Notes under the pieces: generated by a model
Databases searched by the model: none
Told to the model about the DNA's origin: nothing
Seen by the model: only the letters and a program-made list of their open reading frames with translations
Source of the DNA: Aplectana chamaeleonis
Taxonomy: Eukaryota; Nematoda; Chromadorea; Rhabditida; Cosmocercidae
Reading direction: 5' to 3'
Length of the DNA: 64,000 bases
Assembly (NCBI GenBank): GCA_029168955.1
Contig: JAPDOI010001429.1
Location: forward strand, 62,001 to 126,000
Shown here: positions 34,505-46,239 of the stretch, piece by piece
Layout: every line of letters starts with the position of its first letter
Position numbering within the stretch: the stretch's first letter is position 1
Made by a program: the position numbers and the translations under genes

Positions 34505-35758
34505 CCAGGTTGTCCAATAATTCTTGTCCGAAAATTTCACCGTTTTTAACTTTTTTTCAACTTCATTGAAAAACAAGTCTAATCAACAATATAATCACCA
34601 CAGTTATCCACAACAGTGGCCCATCGATTGGGCAGGTCGCCGATGCCCTTCGCCCAGAACTCCGGGGGCTGCGACTCGATGAAGTCCGCGATGTCGGATT
34701 TGAGGTGCTCGTAGTTGGTGAATTTTCTTCCGGCCAAATGGTGCTTCAGCGGGCGGAACAAGTGATAGTCGGAGGGGGCGAGGTCCGGGGAATACGGCGG
34801 ATGGGCAACCGTCTCCCAGCCGAGCGTCGCCAACTTCTGCTGAGTCTCCTTCGCCACGTGGGGGCGCGCGTTGTCGTGCAGCAGGTGGACCGAGGCCCGT
34901 CGGGGACGCTTTACTCGGATGGTGGCGGCTAGTTTGTCGAGCTGATTGGTGTAGATAGAGGCGGTGACCGTCCTGCCTTGCGGGAGCAGCTCGAAGTACA
35001 GCATGCCCTTGGTGTCCCACCAGCAGCAGAGCATGATCTTCAGCGGGTGCAGGTCGGCTTTCGGCGTCGTCGCCGGCTCTTCTCCGCCCGGTATCCAGAC
35101 TGCACGGCGGGCGACGTTGTCGTAGAGGACCCAGCACTCATCCCCAGTTACCAGGTCCTCGAAAAACTCCTTGCGATGCGGACGAAGGAGGAGGGACTGG
35201 TAGACGGCCACGCGGCTCTGCTTGTTGGCGTCCGTCAGACGGTGGGGGATCCAACGGGCCAGAACTTTGTGGTAGCCGAGTAAGTTGAGTCGATCGTGGA
35301 TGGTGAACTAGCTGCAGCCGAGCGTCGTCGCCAGTTAACGGGTGGTGGCTTCCGACTTCTCTTTGATACAGCGACGGACTTCGTCATCATCCACCGTAGA
35401 AGGCCTCCCGCTGTGCTCCCTGTCCTCGAGGCTCGTGTCGCCGCTCTCGAAACGATTGAGCCAGCGGCTGACTGTGTGTTGGGACACTTCATCCTCCTTG
35501 CACGCTCTGCAGATGTTGGCGACCGCGGTGCCCGTGTCGTTGCCCAGCAGCCAGTCGTAGTACACGAACGTACGAATTCGACCTTGGTCCATTTTAGCTT
35601 GTACTGGTAGCTAGACACGGCGACTGCGCCCTATATACTTTAGCGTAGAACTTTGGAGAAGCTTCTAGAAGGTTCTTACACTTGCCTGATATTACAACTC
35701 TTCTAAGGAAAATTATAGAATTTCGAAAATTTTCGGACAGGAATTATTGGACGGCCTG
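34505..35758 (-). mobile_element. Mariner transposon copy 1, near-intact
   Basis: 1254 bp with inverted ends CAGGYYGTCCAATAATTC(C/T)TGTCCG, flanked by TA. The transposase frame runs 35592-34579 (337 residues). N-terminal helix-turn-helix: FVYYDWLLGNDTG and SRWLNRFESGDTSLED. Catalytic blocks: VTGDECW, HDNARPHVAKET and YSPDLAPSDYHLF, so all three DD34D aspartates are present. Only two in-frame stops interrupt it, TAA at 35337-35335 and TAG at 35310-35308, so it is a pseudogene of recent origin. One base is lost at the right terminus compared with copy 2. Confidence 0.93.
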
Positions 35759-36294
35759 TATCCCGATTGTAGTACTATTGCAAAATATACCCCTCTTGCT
35801 TACACAACAGAACACGGCTAATTTAGATCATTTTATACTCTAAGGTGATTAGGATAAGGAAGAATAGAAATAAGAAAATAGGATAAAAGAGCAATTCATA
35901 GAGAAGGACCAGGTACGACCGGAGAATGTCACTGAAATAACAATAAAAGATGAACAATGGATTCGGGCGATAAACTGTTCATCAATATTGCTCATCGCGA
36001 GCAGCTGTATTATAGAAAAGGATAGTAGTGTTCTAAAAGCCCTAAGGCCCCACAGCGTAGCACTGTGCTAGTAACGGAAAAGGCGATGAAAGAACAAAAC
36101 ACTGAGCGGCCGCACAGGCCGTTTCAGGAGAGGCAAGGCACATTTTAGGCCAATCGAACCAAGCCGGCGTGGGCGGCGCTCGCGTACTGTACTGCTGGCT
36201 TTCGCTGTGACCGCGCCCGGGCCCTCGTGGGAGCGAAGCATCGCGCTTTCGCGACACATTGGGCGTTGTTGCACATTTTTCTCATCAAGGTACT

Positions 36295-36490
36295 GTCGTT
36301 CTCGATGCCCAATTCCGGTCCGCAATCGCGGACTACGCTGTTGCATCACGCAGCACGATAATAATCATGCTGGGAGAAAGGTAAATCTTTCCGGAACCAA
36401 CTGGTCCCAGCACGATTATCATTCACTTGCATGATGCAACACTGTAGTCCGCGATTGCGGATCGGAATTTGGCAACGAGAATGGCAGTAT
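36295..36490. repeat. Palindromic element
   Basis: GTCCGCAATCGCGGACTAC is mirrored by GTAGTCCGCGATTGCGGATC; inner GCAGCACGATAATAATCATG/CAGCACGATTATCATT segments are also related. About 195 bp, non-coding. Confidence 0.65.
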
Positions 36491-37375
36491 GTTCTAGACC
36501 GAATCGTCAAACACGAACAACTATAAAAAAGTTACCACATGAAAATATTAAGAAAAGGGGGGGGGGGGGGTGGGAAGAAAGAAAAGAAATGAAGAAGAAG
36601 AAATGGGATAATGTTGACTCTGAGAAAATCAGAGGTGAATGATATCGATTGTTTTTTTATCCGAAACGGGGCCATCCGACACATTGCGATCCTAGCTGCG
36701 ACGCGGCTTCCATCCATCTAGGGATAGATGATATGCACATGTTCTGTAATGTAATTACCGGATCTAACAAAAAATGAATGAAAACGGTAAAGTCGATTTT
36801 AGATAGATTACGGCTACGGTTACGGTAGATAGATTTTTAGATAGACTTGGTTTCGTCAGCTAATCATATCTACCCTAACTTACAGTGAGCTTCAAAATAT
36901 TGTGAGGAAGACTCCAGATTCGTGTTCAGGAGCCCAATAAAGGCTCACAAAAAATTTTAAGCCAAATCCGGAATAATTTACCTGAACACCCCGGAAACTG
37001 CCTGATATTTCTGCCCAACTAAAAAAATCCGTCGTGACTCGGTCGAGAGAAATCTATGACAGCTACAGACATAGATTTGAAAACGTCAGGACTTCACGCG
37101 CCATGTATCGAAGTCTACGTTCTTTTATTTGATATCGGCCTAGCTCTTTATTGTAATCAGCTCCGGCGTGATGGGCGTCAACGACGAGGAAAAGTAGGCC
37201 CCAGACAATTCGTCCACGAATTTCTCACCATCCAGTTTCACAATTTTTGAGAGGCCTTAACTCCATTCGTAATGAGTTCTGAGCAATCATAGAAACACCG
37301 TTGTGATCAGCTTCAAATTTTATTCGGCTAAGCCGAAAAATTAGAAAACGACTCTGAGGTTGAACTGTGCCTTTA

Positions 37376-37722
37376 AGGCACAGAAGGAACAATAGAGCTT
37401 GGCTGCGTACAAGTTTTCGATCTGATCATGGACGGTACACGCGATGGATTTTGATCAAAATCTAGGTTCTTCCATTTACTATCGGTCTAGCTTCATATTT
37501 TATTTTCTTCTGTTGCAGCGCTATGGCTGCGACGACGAGAAACAGACCCAAGAAAACTAGTCGACGAGCTCTCGTTGTTGAAATTCACAATACTTGAGAG
37601 GCCATAGATCCCTTCGCTGTGGGTCTTGAGCAATTCCGAAGGCACCGCTGTGATCGGCGTGAAAACCTCTTCCAGGCAAGCAAGAAAAAAAACGGTTCTG
37701 AGGTGGAGTTGCGCCTTGAAGC
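37376..37722. mobile_element. Decayed TTAA-family fragments
   Basis: TTTAAGGCACAG at 37372 and GAGTTGCGCCTTGAAGC near 37707-37723 resemble family ends. The sequence just upstream (37050-37375) ends in GAACTGTGCCTTTAAGG, a second right end. This looks like two adjacent old copies in the same orientation. Confidence 0.5.
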
Positions 37723-38011
37723 AAGATTGGTTTTCTGATACAGAACTGTAGGCTGCTAACATGTTTGAACATGTTTTGACCAAACCATAAAGTAGGTCAA
37801 ATCATAACAGGGAAACTCCGCCTCTAGCTCCGCCCATTCAAAAAAACTGGGCAACGAAAGTTAAGGATTCTGCCAGTGTTGGAGGATAGGTTAATGAAGG
37901 ACTGAGTGAGAGAGAAAGAGCAATGCATTTAAACAAATCTGCAGAAAAAAATTAATTGCGAAAAAAATTTGTTCGACCTCTAAAATAAATGAAATGCTTG
38001 TTAATATTACC

Positions 38012-38296
38012 TTTGACCGGTTGCGGCTTAAGCTGCTTTCGTCGCGACATTGTCCGGAGACAGTCAGACCACAACAGTACAGAATTGGAATACAGGTTAG
38101 CTGGAGAGGTATTCCTGTGCAGCCAACGGTCGTCGTCAGATGGGTTGAGGCAGGAGCAGCAGCAGGAGGCAGAGGCAGTATTCGTGGAGGTCCCCTCGTC
38201 GGCCGCATGGTCCCCAGGGAATTCTGTTGATTGGGGCGGTCGTGGCGTCCCCAGAGGATTCTCTCGCCTTCTACCCCTCTCTGGCGACGGTGCCAC
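38012..38296 (-). CDS. Candidate exon, unassigned
   Basis: A minus-strand open stretch ends RRKQLKPQPVK followed by AAAG|GTAATA, a good donor. The composition (NPSDDDRWLHRNTSPANL, polar) is protein-like. No in-frame ATG occurs before an upstream stop, so it would need an acceptor, and none is strong. No family is recognised. A plus-strand open frame overlaps it (37989-38381, starting MKCLLILPL), so the coding strand is not certain. Confidence 0.25.
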
Positions 38297-39239
38297 GCCT
38301 ATCCACGAATTAATTAATTCGATCTTTCATCACCCCTCGCTCGCTCCGTTTCCTCTCAACCGTCGTCGTCACCCCCCATGATCCGCTTTTCATGACGAGG
38401 AAATACTCTAAGAGAGGTGAAAATAGCCGGCTGTATGGGATAATCAGAGCTACGAAGGGGGAAGGGGTGGTCAAGCAGAAAAAGTTCCTCGTTTATGATA
38501 GCATCGAACAGGAATTCATGACTTTTCTTATAAATTCTGAGCGAATAATGACAAAAAAAATCTGATTTCAGCTGCTCTTGCGTCTGTATTCCATCAGCTT
38601 TAGTGCGGAGTAAAACATGTCAATAAGAACCATAACGAGAAGAGTTAGTAGATCGGAGGCAGTTCAAACTGCATCGCAGTCACCCAGAATTGCGTGCATC
38701 CAGTCGTCTTTTGATCTCGAGAAAGTCGCATCGCACCAGAAATCATATTTTCTCAAAGGACTTCGCCCCGTCTGATATCATAATAAATTATCGAAAATAA
38801 TATGATCGCCTATGAATGAGGTGAAAGAAACAAATAAATCGGAACGAGTAAAAGATGTTAGATGGACAGGTAATGAAGCGTGGTATATATCGACAGTGTT
38901 AGCGATAAAAACTGTTTTTGAGCTCTCTGCATGAAAATATAGGTCTGGTAATTACAAGAGCAAAAATAAGTGAAAACAGTCAAAATATGCACGAAAAACG
39001 CACAAAAACAAGCCAGAGCGGCTAATTATTAGCGTCTGCCAGCCCCCCCCCCTCACCCCAAGTAACGCGATTTCGATGAGTGCTTGCTTATCAGGGGTGT
39101 GCGGCAATTGTCGTTTGCCGATTGCCGTTTGCGGGCCATTTTTGAGGTTTGCCGTTGCCAATTGCCGTTTGCCCAAATTTTCGTCAAAAACGGCAAATTT
39201 TCGGGGAAAATTCATTGAAACAACAAGCCCACTTTGCCC

Positions 39240-39812
39240 TTCTCTGAGAAAATTTGCCGCATCAGTGCCGGGAAAGTACAGTGACTCTCAACTGTGCCGC
39301 GATAGTTCCGCGATAGTACCGCAGCGGCTCCGTGATCAGACGATTTTGTTGCCGGGTCCTGAGCCTCGACATCGCCGCGATAGTACCGCAGCGGCTCCGC
39401 GTTAGAACCGCGCCGGCTCTGCGAGGATGCAGCAGTGAACCCACGTGGAGTACGATGTACTATCCTGTGTGGTGAAACGAAGTTGTCGCCGGTTCAATTA
39501 CCCAAGTTTGAGGTACACTTCGTATTTCCTAGGGCGCGAAAACGGCGGTAATCTCTGTCCCTACTAGACAGATGACGTAATGACCACTCCAGTTATATAA
39601 TAATTCTTGAAAAACAAAGTATGAGATACTCTTCCGGAGCCGCTGCAGCACTATCTCGGAGCCGAAGCGACACTGCCACATCACCGTTACGGCTCCCAGG
39701 TGGTTTCGCCATGGCTCCGCGGTAGTGCCGGCGCGGCTCCGCGTTAGTGCCGCTTCGGTGCCTGTCGGCTCCGAAGCGGTACTATCGCGGAGCCGCAGCG
39801 GCAATTTCTGTC
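39240..39812. mobile_element. GC-rich TIR repeat, copy B, intact
   Basis: Ends AAATTTGCCGC and GCGGCAATTT are inverted; both ends are filled with GCGGCTCCGCG/ATAGTGCCGC words. It corresponds to split copy A at 22850-25230. The middle contains an SL1-like sequence (39491-39512) followed by GTAC. No protein is encoded. Confidence 0.7.
39491..39512 (+). ncRNA. SL1 spliced-leader-like sequence in a repeat
   Basis: GGTTCAATTACCCAAGTTTG plus AG, then GTAC. It equals the nematode SL1 leader (from memory of the C. elegans sequence) at 21 of 22 positions (C for T at position 5), and the leader's own GAG|GT donor is kept. No clear Sm site (AATTTTGG) or second and third stem-loop of an SL RNA follows in the next 100 nt, so a working SL RNA gene is doubtful. 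Probably an SL RNA gene fragment carried by the repeat. Confidence 0.5.
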
Positions 39813-40041
39813 AGAATCACCGCAGTTCCTGTGTTGGCCAGCGATTCGAAGCTGCTACAACTAATTTTTTGACTAGTTTCAGCTCCTGGTTCCGGCTCAT
39901 TCAATGTATAATTGTGCCACAATAACCTAGCGTAATGAAAAAAAAAACTGGGAAATGTAATGAAATAACTATGAATCCGATTTGGTGGTCAAACATCAAC
40001 CTATTTTCGATAAGTGGTGTTAGACGAAAGACCGTATTTAA

Positions 40042-40693
40042 AGGCAGCATACACGCTCGCGAGCATATTCGAGATAACAGCATAGATAGGTCCGCACGGC
40101 CCGTACTATGTCGTCAACGACGTTTGAAGCGCTGAAAACTGTCCAGGATGACAGTATTCGACAATGTTTGAGCAATCTTGCCTTCCACGCCCGTATTTTC
40201 ACACCCCTTTGTGTAACAGAATGAGAATCGATACTTGAGAAAACATGTGATAACTTAGAATGGTAGTACTATAAAAAGAGAGTGCAGTAGAGAAAAAACT
40301 CGATTTACCTCAATATAACATGTTTGTGCACTGATAAAGTCCTCCATTTCAAGAGGTCAGCCCAAGTAGAGCGGCATTCTCGAAAGTGGACGAGAGTTAA
40401 TCTGTATGCAGACATGTTATATCCAAGTAAATCAAGCTATTTCTCTCGTGCACTCCCATTTGATAGTGCTATCACTCTCAATTATCACACGTTTTCACAA
40501 GTATCGATTCTCATTCTGTTACTCGAAGGGGTGTGAAAATACGGGCGTGGAAGGCAAGATTGCTCAAACATTGTCAAATATTGTCATTCTGGACAGTTTT
40601 CAGCGCTTCAGACGTCGTTGACGACATAGTACGGGCCGTGCGGACCTATCTATGCTGTTCTCTCGACTATGCTTGCGAGCGTGTATGCTGCCT
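40042..40693. mobile_element. Palindromic TTAA-type element
   Basis: 652 bp with ends AGGCAGCATACACGCTCG and its inverse, and TTAA at 40038-40041 and 40694-40697. The two halves are nearly full inverted copies: the TGAGCAATCTTGCCTTCCACG region at 40170 is mirrored near 40555. Same ends as 679-1146. Confidence 0.85.
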
Positions 40694-41617
40694 TTAACAA
40701 GCTTCTCCATTAAACTTATCGAAGCAAAATCAAGCACGATATGGATTGAAGCGCTGCGGTTTCCTACCTTCACTAGCAGCGTCAGGCAGGCCATTGTCCA
40801 GGACTTCGACAAAGCTACGTCCACCCTCCTTCGAGATCTAGATTTTTGAAAAATGTTCAAGACTTCCACGTTCCCCTCAGGGTCTGAAAAAGTTTAACAG
40901 TTTTTGTGGTCAAAAATTTCATAAAGGTATATTTCAACCTGAATTTTTGAGAAATAATTACTCCACTTCTTATTCGAGTGATTAGACTCGGGGTGTGTAG
41001 TTTTGACTTGCCCTTGAGCAACAACATCTGTATCAGGAAAGAAGTAATTAAAATTATGACACATATCGCCTCGTGATAGCATAGTGATAACGAAAAATGT
41101 GGGCAAATTAAATCAGAAATAAAAAAAAACTCGATACTTGTTCCTTGCTAGCATTAAGTTTTGTCCTAAACTTGATCGTGCAGTAAGCTAATAAAAAGTC
41201 AGAAATTATTTAAAAATGACGCAATAGGCGAGCTTGAGCTGATAGGAATTTTTTGTAGTGGAGGAAATTACGGTGAGGATGTAGAGCGTTTTCTGACTTT
41301 TATTGGATTCCAACCTCGGTGTGGGCGAAACTCTGGCGTGTGCCGAGCATTATTCGGGGACGTTCTGGACTCTCGATAACGGCTCACTAATCGCAAGGCT
41401 TAACGACACCTAGTCAAATGGGGTAACTCAGGATACGAGGAAAGACTGAATGATACACTATCAAAAATGTGAGCATTTTGATGGAGTTTTTGTAAGAACA
41501 ATGACTGATTATCAAATAGGAGATACCGGCAGAAGTCTACATTTTGACGGATGAGAAACCTCCAACTAGGATTGCATCAGACCTCTGGACGGGTGGAACC
41601 CTTGTGTGGGTGCCTAA
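40694..41617. other. No gene recognised
   Basis: AT-rich sequence between two TTAA-type elements. I see no exon or repeat end that can be supported. Confidence 0.35.
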
Positions 41618-42084
41618 AGGCAAAGTACAAGCTCGCGGGTAAAATTTGGTGTTATGGTCCGGACGCCCTGTGTAGCAACCCTGCCAAACGCGGAATCTCA
41701 ACTCTTCAGAATAAGCAAGAAAAATCGAGCACCCACTCTCTCCGCCCCCGAAATAAGCACCCAGTCGCTCTGCCCACTTTGAAGTTTCGGGCTCACTTGG
41801 GACGAGAAGCGAAGTGGAATCTAATCATAATCTATGTTCTTCCATTTGCTATCGGTCTAAGGTTATGTCGTTTACTCCGGCGCGATGACGACGAACGACG
41901 GGGAAAACAGGACCGCGACAACTCGTCCACGAAATTCTAATAGTCCGAATTCAGAACATCTGAGGGGCCATAACTCCGCTCATAGTGGGTTCTAGGCAAT
42001 TCTGGAGACATCATTGTGATCAGTCCGACATTCTCTCCTAGATGAGCTTTTAAATTGGGAATTTTCTGAGGTAGGACTGTGCCT
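41618..42084. mobile_element. TTAA-family element, decayed ends
   Basis: AGGCAAAGTACAAGCTCG at the left and GGACTGTGCCT at the right are inverted family ends; the flanks are CTAA and TTGA, so the TTAA duplications have mutated. The internal segment AACCCTGCCAAACGCGGAAT is shared with 12640-12841. Confidence 0.6.
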
Positions 42085-42948
42085 TTGAACCTTTACAGGT
42101 TCAAAAATGTTCGATTCCCAACTAGTATTGTTCAAACAGAAGGGGTTCGAGCGCGGGTGGGAGAGGGGTTGTCACCGACGGTGGTTTCAACGGCACCGTA
42201 CTGCGCAACAGTGCCCGCGAAACCACCGCCGGTGGGGTGGTGGCCATCGTGTATCAACACCCCTGAGGAGGCGGGAGAAACGTCCATTCGCAACGCGGGG
42301 CTAGCCCGTGTTGCGTCCTTTTCTGAAAAAATTTGCGATGTCCAACTTCGGCCGAAGGCGCGGTTTTGGACAACGGTAAAACGGGTTTTATGCGATTTTC
42401 TTCGTGATTTCAAGGTGGTGGGAGGGGTAATAGGTATCAATTTGTGGGGAACTTCATGAATAATCTGAATCTTTTGTCAGAATTTTGGAAATCTGGAATT
42501 TTTTGGGGGGACGTATGTTGTCCAATTTTCGAAGTGGAGAATTTAAACGGTATTAGGCCCGACAAATGAATTTACCTCGTCTAAAAATTTGTTTAATGTG
42601 CTGAAAATTTCAATACTGCCTAAAGTGTGTCTATTACATCGTTATGTAAAGATACTTTCCTCACATGTACTGTTGTGGTGCTGTACTATTGTTCTCTTTG
42701 ATCTTTTTGTTGCTATTACAATATATGAGACTACCACGTCTGAAAACCTCGTTCCACGATGTGTTTTCTTCACAGAAAGAGAAACGCAACTGAAAACATC
42801 CACGATTTTTTGAAGTTTTTCCCCTGAAGTTTTTACGTCCCCCCTAAAAAAATCTAAATTTCGAGAATTTTCATGTCCCCCCTGTAGTACAGTTGGACAA
42901 CGCCTGCCTGACCCTGTTCACTACTGCTGATTGCCTCTCATGGAAAAA
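42085..42948. other. No gene recognised
   Basis: No supported exon. A frame at 42132-42440 is open on both strands, but neither reading resembles a family I know. Confidence 0.3.
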
Positions 42949-43023
42949 CTGTTCCACTGCAGTGCGTTGCAGAATTATACGACATACCCCAATTTCCGCG
43001 GTTCCAAACCTCGCGTCAATTAA

Positions 43024-43505
43024 AGGCACCGGACACCCAAAAAAATAATTTTCAGATTTCATGCTTGTCTTGGAGAGGGTCACACGCTGATCACAGTGGT
43101 ATCTCTGGAATCGTCCAAGACCCCCTATGAACAGAGTTATGGCTCCTCAAAAATGCCTATTTTCTGAGGGCAGAAAATTGTTGGACGAGTTGTCTCAGGC
43201 CTGTATTTCTCTTCATTCGCAAACTTTGCGTGAGAGAAAGCCAGGATAGGGAGACAATCCAGCTGTGAACTGAAGAACGACGATTTGTTTAAATTCATCC
43301 ATCCATCGAGCCGCTATTGAGTTTGAAAATCTGTTAGGGGGTCGGGCCTGTGGTGGTGAGCGAAGGGGGTCGGGCCTGTGGTGGTCGCCTATATCTCGCT
43401 TATTTGAAGGGATTGAGATTTCGCATTTGGCACGTGTTATACAGGAGGGGTCTTCTACACAAATACATGAAAATCTCGAAATTCATGTCTGAGGTTGTAC
43501 TGTGC
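43024..43505. mobile_element. TTAA-family MITE nested in foldback left arm
   Basis: 482 bp, AGGCACCGGACACCC to TTGTACTGTGCCT, TTAA on both sides (43020-43023, 43506-43509). The right foldback arm lacks it and shows the uninterrupted target region (complement CAACTAAGGAG), so this is an insertion. Confidence 0.85.
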
Positions 43506-44090
43506 CTTTAAGGCGAAAAATGGTAAACGCCAATCGATGCAGCTCCTTCGAGAACCCCTGGGTACGAATCTTCATGAAATTAGAGCCACTAGCAGGAAAC
43601 TGACAACGGAAATTGTCAAAAACGACCGTTGCAAAATTATACGACATAGCTGTGGTTCTCGCAGAAATTTCGGTTCTATACCCTCTGTACCAGTTCGTTC
43701 GCGCTAGGAATCATCAGAACCATCAAGTTATTAGTCTTCAGAAATGCCTTGGCGCTTAAACACCTCGAAAACTCTGTTTGGTATGTTTCAAGTCAGCTTT
43801 TTGTGAACACCCCTTTCAATCTGCGCCTACTCGGTTAGAACGGCCAGTTCAAGCGGAGCCACACGCTCATATAGCCTGTTCTGGATGTAGATTCAACGCC
43901 CAAAAATACCTCACACGTTTTCCACAGGGTTGAGGTCCCGCAAACCAGCCGGCCATTCTAGCAAATTGGCAGAATCGGCCTGAAACCAAGCCTGCGTTGT
44001 CCTACTGACAAGAAGTGAAGGCGGAGACGGACTAGAAGCAACTGGAAATGATTTTCCGTCACATTCTAATGATCTGTGGAGCTCATACAG

Positions 44091-44290
44091 GCCATAAAAC
44101 GGCCAATGTCTCACCGTCGACTGCGTACCACGCGCTGCGCGACCGCACGCGCGTCGGAAGCAGACGAGTTTTGACCGCCGCGCGACGTTTCATGCCGCCG
44201 CGGCGGCCGAAACTCGTCTGCTTCCGACGCACGTGCGGACGCGCAGCGCGTGGTACGCAGTCGACGGTGAGACATTGGCCGTTTTATGGC
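44091..44290. mobile_element. Near-perfect 200-bp hairpin nested in foldback left arm
   Basis: GCCATAAAACGGCCAATGTC at the start is mirrored by GACATTGGCCGTTTTATGGC at the end, and the arms match almost without change into the centre (CGAGTTT...AAACTCG), with a GC-rich loop. It is absent from the opposite arm of the foldback. The small arm divergence implies a recent insertion. No coding capacity. Confidence 0.85.
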
Positions 44291-44384
44291 TTGTAGGTCA
44301 TGTCGGTATTAACCTGTCCAGCTTGAAGCCCCACCTGGATTCGGGTCAATGCATTATTCTTTCTTCTCCGAAATTCCTACTTAA

Positions 44385-44868
44385 AGGCAGTGTTCACGAT
44401 AAAAAATGTATTTCAATTTCCACTAGGAATGGGTAAAGGTGGGGCAGACTGTATCGTTGACGTCTTAAGGAAGCATGAAAACTAGCCAGGAAAAGCTCCA
44501 AAAGAGCCCAAAGTTGCCACTTTGAGCGCAAGGCAAACCTCAAAAGCGCAACGCACGCCTACCAACGTGAACAAATGAATGCTCAAGATCGTGAGATGAG
44601 AGGTGATTTCAAATCATCAGCCTCGTTTTTGCCTTCATTTTCAACTTCTCTCTGCTCAGGTCAGCTGGCATACATCGGCTGCAAAGACGGAAGTTACAAG
44701 CCTCGGACAACTCGTCCACCATGTTTTCTTAGCTCAACTTTTTGAGGGACCATAACTCCGTTCCCAAAAGGTCTTGTACGATTTCAGAGACATCATTGGA
44801 ATCAGCGTGGGGCCGTTTTCAAGATAGGCAGAAAAACGGAAAAACGAGTTCCATCGTGAACACTGCCT
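44385..44868. mobile_element. TTAA-family MITE nested in foldback left arm
   Basis: 484 bp with ends AGGCAGTGTTCACGAT and ATCGTGAACACTGCCT, TTAA on both sides (44381-44384, 44869-44872). It is missing from the right arm, whose empty site reads CTACTCAAGGATA. Close relative of 53600-54074. Confidence 0.88.
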
Positions 44869-45976
44869 TTAAGGATATATTCGAGTCCTTTTGTAGATCT
44901 CACCCATGCTTGGAATGCTTAGTCAAATATCAATAAATGTAATAAAATTCATCATGCTCGTTCGGATCGAACTTGCTTTCGACCGATAAAGAAGGATTAC
45001 GAAGGATCCACACACGGACCCGAACTTATCCTTGAGTAGGAACTTTGGAGGAGAAAGAATAATGCATTGACACGGATCCAGGTGGGGTTTCAAGCTGGAC
45101 CAGCTTTTTGCCACATATCCTGTAAACCGCAAAAATTATAAGAATGTGCCAGAAAATCATTCCCAGTTCTTTCTAGTCCGTACCCGCCTTTACTTCTTGC
45201 CAGTAGGACGACGCAGGCTCTATTTCAGGCCGATCCTGCCAATTTTCTAGAATGTCCGGCCGGCTTGCAGCACCTCAACCCAGTGGAAAATGTGTGAGGC
45301 ATTCTTGGGCGTTAAATTTACATCCAGAACAGACAATACGAGGCTACGCTGAAACTAGCCGTTATAAGCGAAAGGGTGCAGATTGAAAGGGCGTTCATAA
45401 AAAGCTGGGTTGAAACATACCAAACAGAGTTTTCGAAGTGGATCAGCGCTAAGACATTTCTGAAGACTAATACCTCGGTGTTTCTAGTGGTTCTTACCGT
45501 GAACGAACTGATACAGATGGCGAGGGATAGAAATTTCAGCGAGAACGTCAGCAAGGCCGTATAATTTTGCAACGGCCATTTTTGACGATTTCCGTTGCCA
45601 GTTTCCTGCTAGTGGCTCTAATTTCATGAAGATTCGTACCCAAGGGTTTTCGAGGGTGCTGCGTCGATTGGCGTTTACCGTTTGTCTCCTTAGTTGGAGC
45701 GAAGTTTGGAATTGCAGAAATTGGGGTATGTCGTATAATTCTGCAACGCACTGCAGTTCCACAGCGCGCTTCATTTTGCTTTGATAAGTGTATCAGAGAC
45801 GCATGCAAATCCGATTTTTCGTCTCTGATTATCTCTAATTGAGCAATGATTCATTAACCACAGAAGCGTGCTTGTAAGCATTCCACTACATATCCCAATT
45901 TTTTCGTTACTTCAGGTTATTGTGCGCCAAATCCCTTTGTGAAACATTTCAAGACATTTTTTGACTTCTTTGACTT

Positions 45977-46204
45977 CTAATCTCTCGCCTCGCAAATATA
46001 ACATTGGCAAATAGCTACTTGGGCCAGAAAGCTTACACTCTGAAAATTTCCCATATTTCCCAGAAAATCCCTTTCTGACTTGACTACTGCATTGGGATCT
46101 GAGTTTGGAAGAGGCAAAACCTCTGACAGCTTTTGCCTTTGGTGAGTAATCAAAGCGGTATTGTGGGACGAGTGAAATTTCCAGAACTTGTGACCTACAA
46201 CCAT
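45977..46204 (-). CDS. Candidate exon, unassigned
   Basis: A 75-residue open stretch on the minus strand with protein-like composition (ALITHQRQKLSEVLPLPNSD, VVKSERDFLGN). A possible donor AGT|GTAAGC lies near 46037. No family, start or matching neighbour exon is recognised. Confidence 0.2.
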   Translation of the reverse strand: MVVGHKFWKFHSSHNTALITHQRQKLSEVLPLPNSDPNAVVKSERDFLGNMGNFQSVSFLAQVAICQCYICEARD

Positions 46205-46239
46205 AAAAAGCGTTCCTCAGATGATTGTGGGCTTGTATT

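Larger units (their letters stand above)
42949..45764. mobile_element. Foldback element with Tc1-like remnants and nested insertions
   Basis: The left arm (42949-44893) and right arm (45014-45764) are inverted copies around a loop of about 120 bp. CTGCAGTGCGTTGCAGAATT at 42957 is mirrored near 45738-45758. The right arm is about 751 bp. The left arm becomes about 771 bp when three insertions (43024-43505, 44091-44290, 44385-44868) and duplicated targets are removed. Both arms encode the same Tc1/mariner-superfamily-like fragment: FQADSANLLEWPAGLRDLNP on the minus strand near 43970, and its diverged counterpart on the plus strand near 45220. Stops are present; no complete transposase survives. 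Confidence 0.8.

Noticed and set aside
35296..35610. Plus-strand frame over mariner 1 that also occurs at 47747-48061
   Set aside because: Its conservation follows from the two mariner copies, not from a separate gene.
34604..35618. Alternative-frame proteins over the mariner (for example 177 residues on minus)
   Set aside because: GC-rich shadow frames of the transposase.
44048..44436. Plus-strand frames in the 44-kb hairpin
   Set aside because: They read across the palindrome and repeat on the opposite strand.
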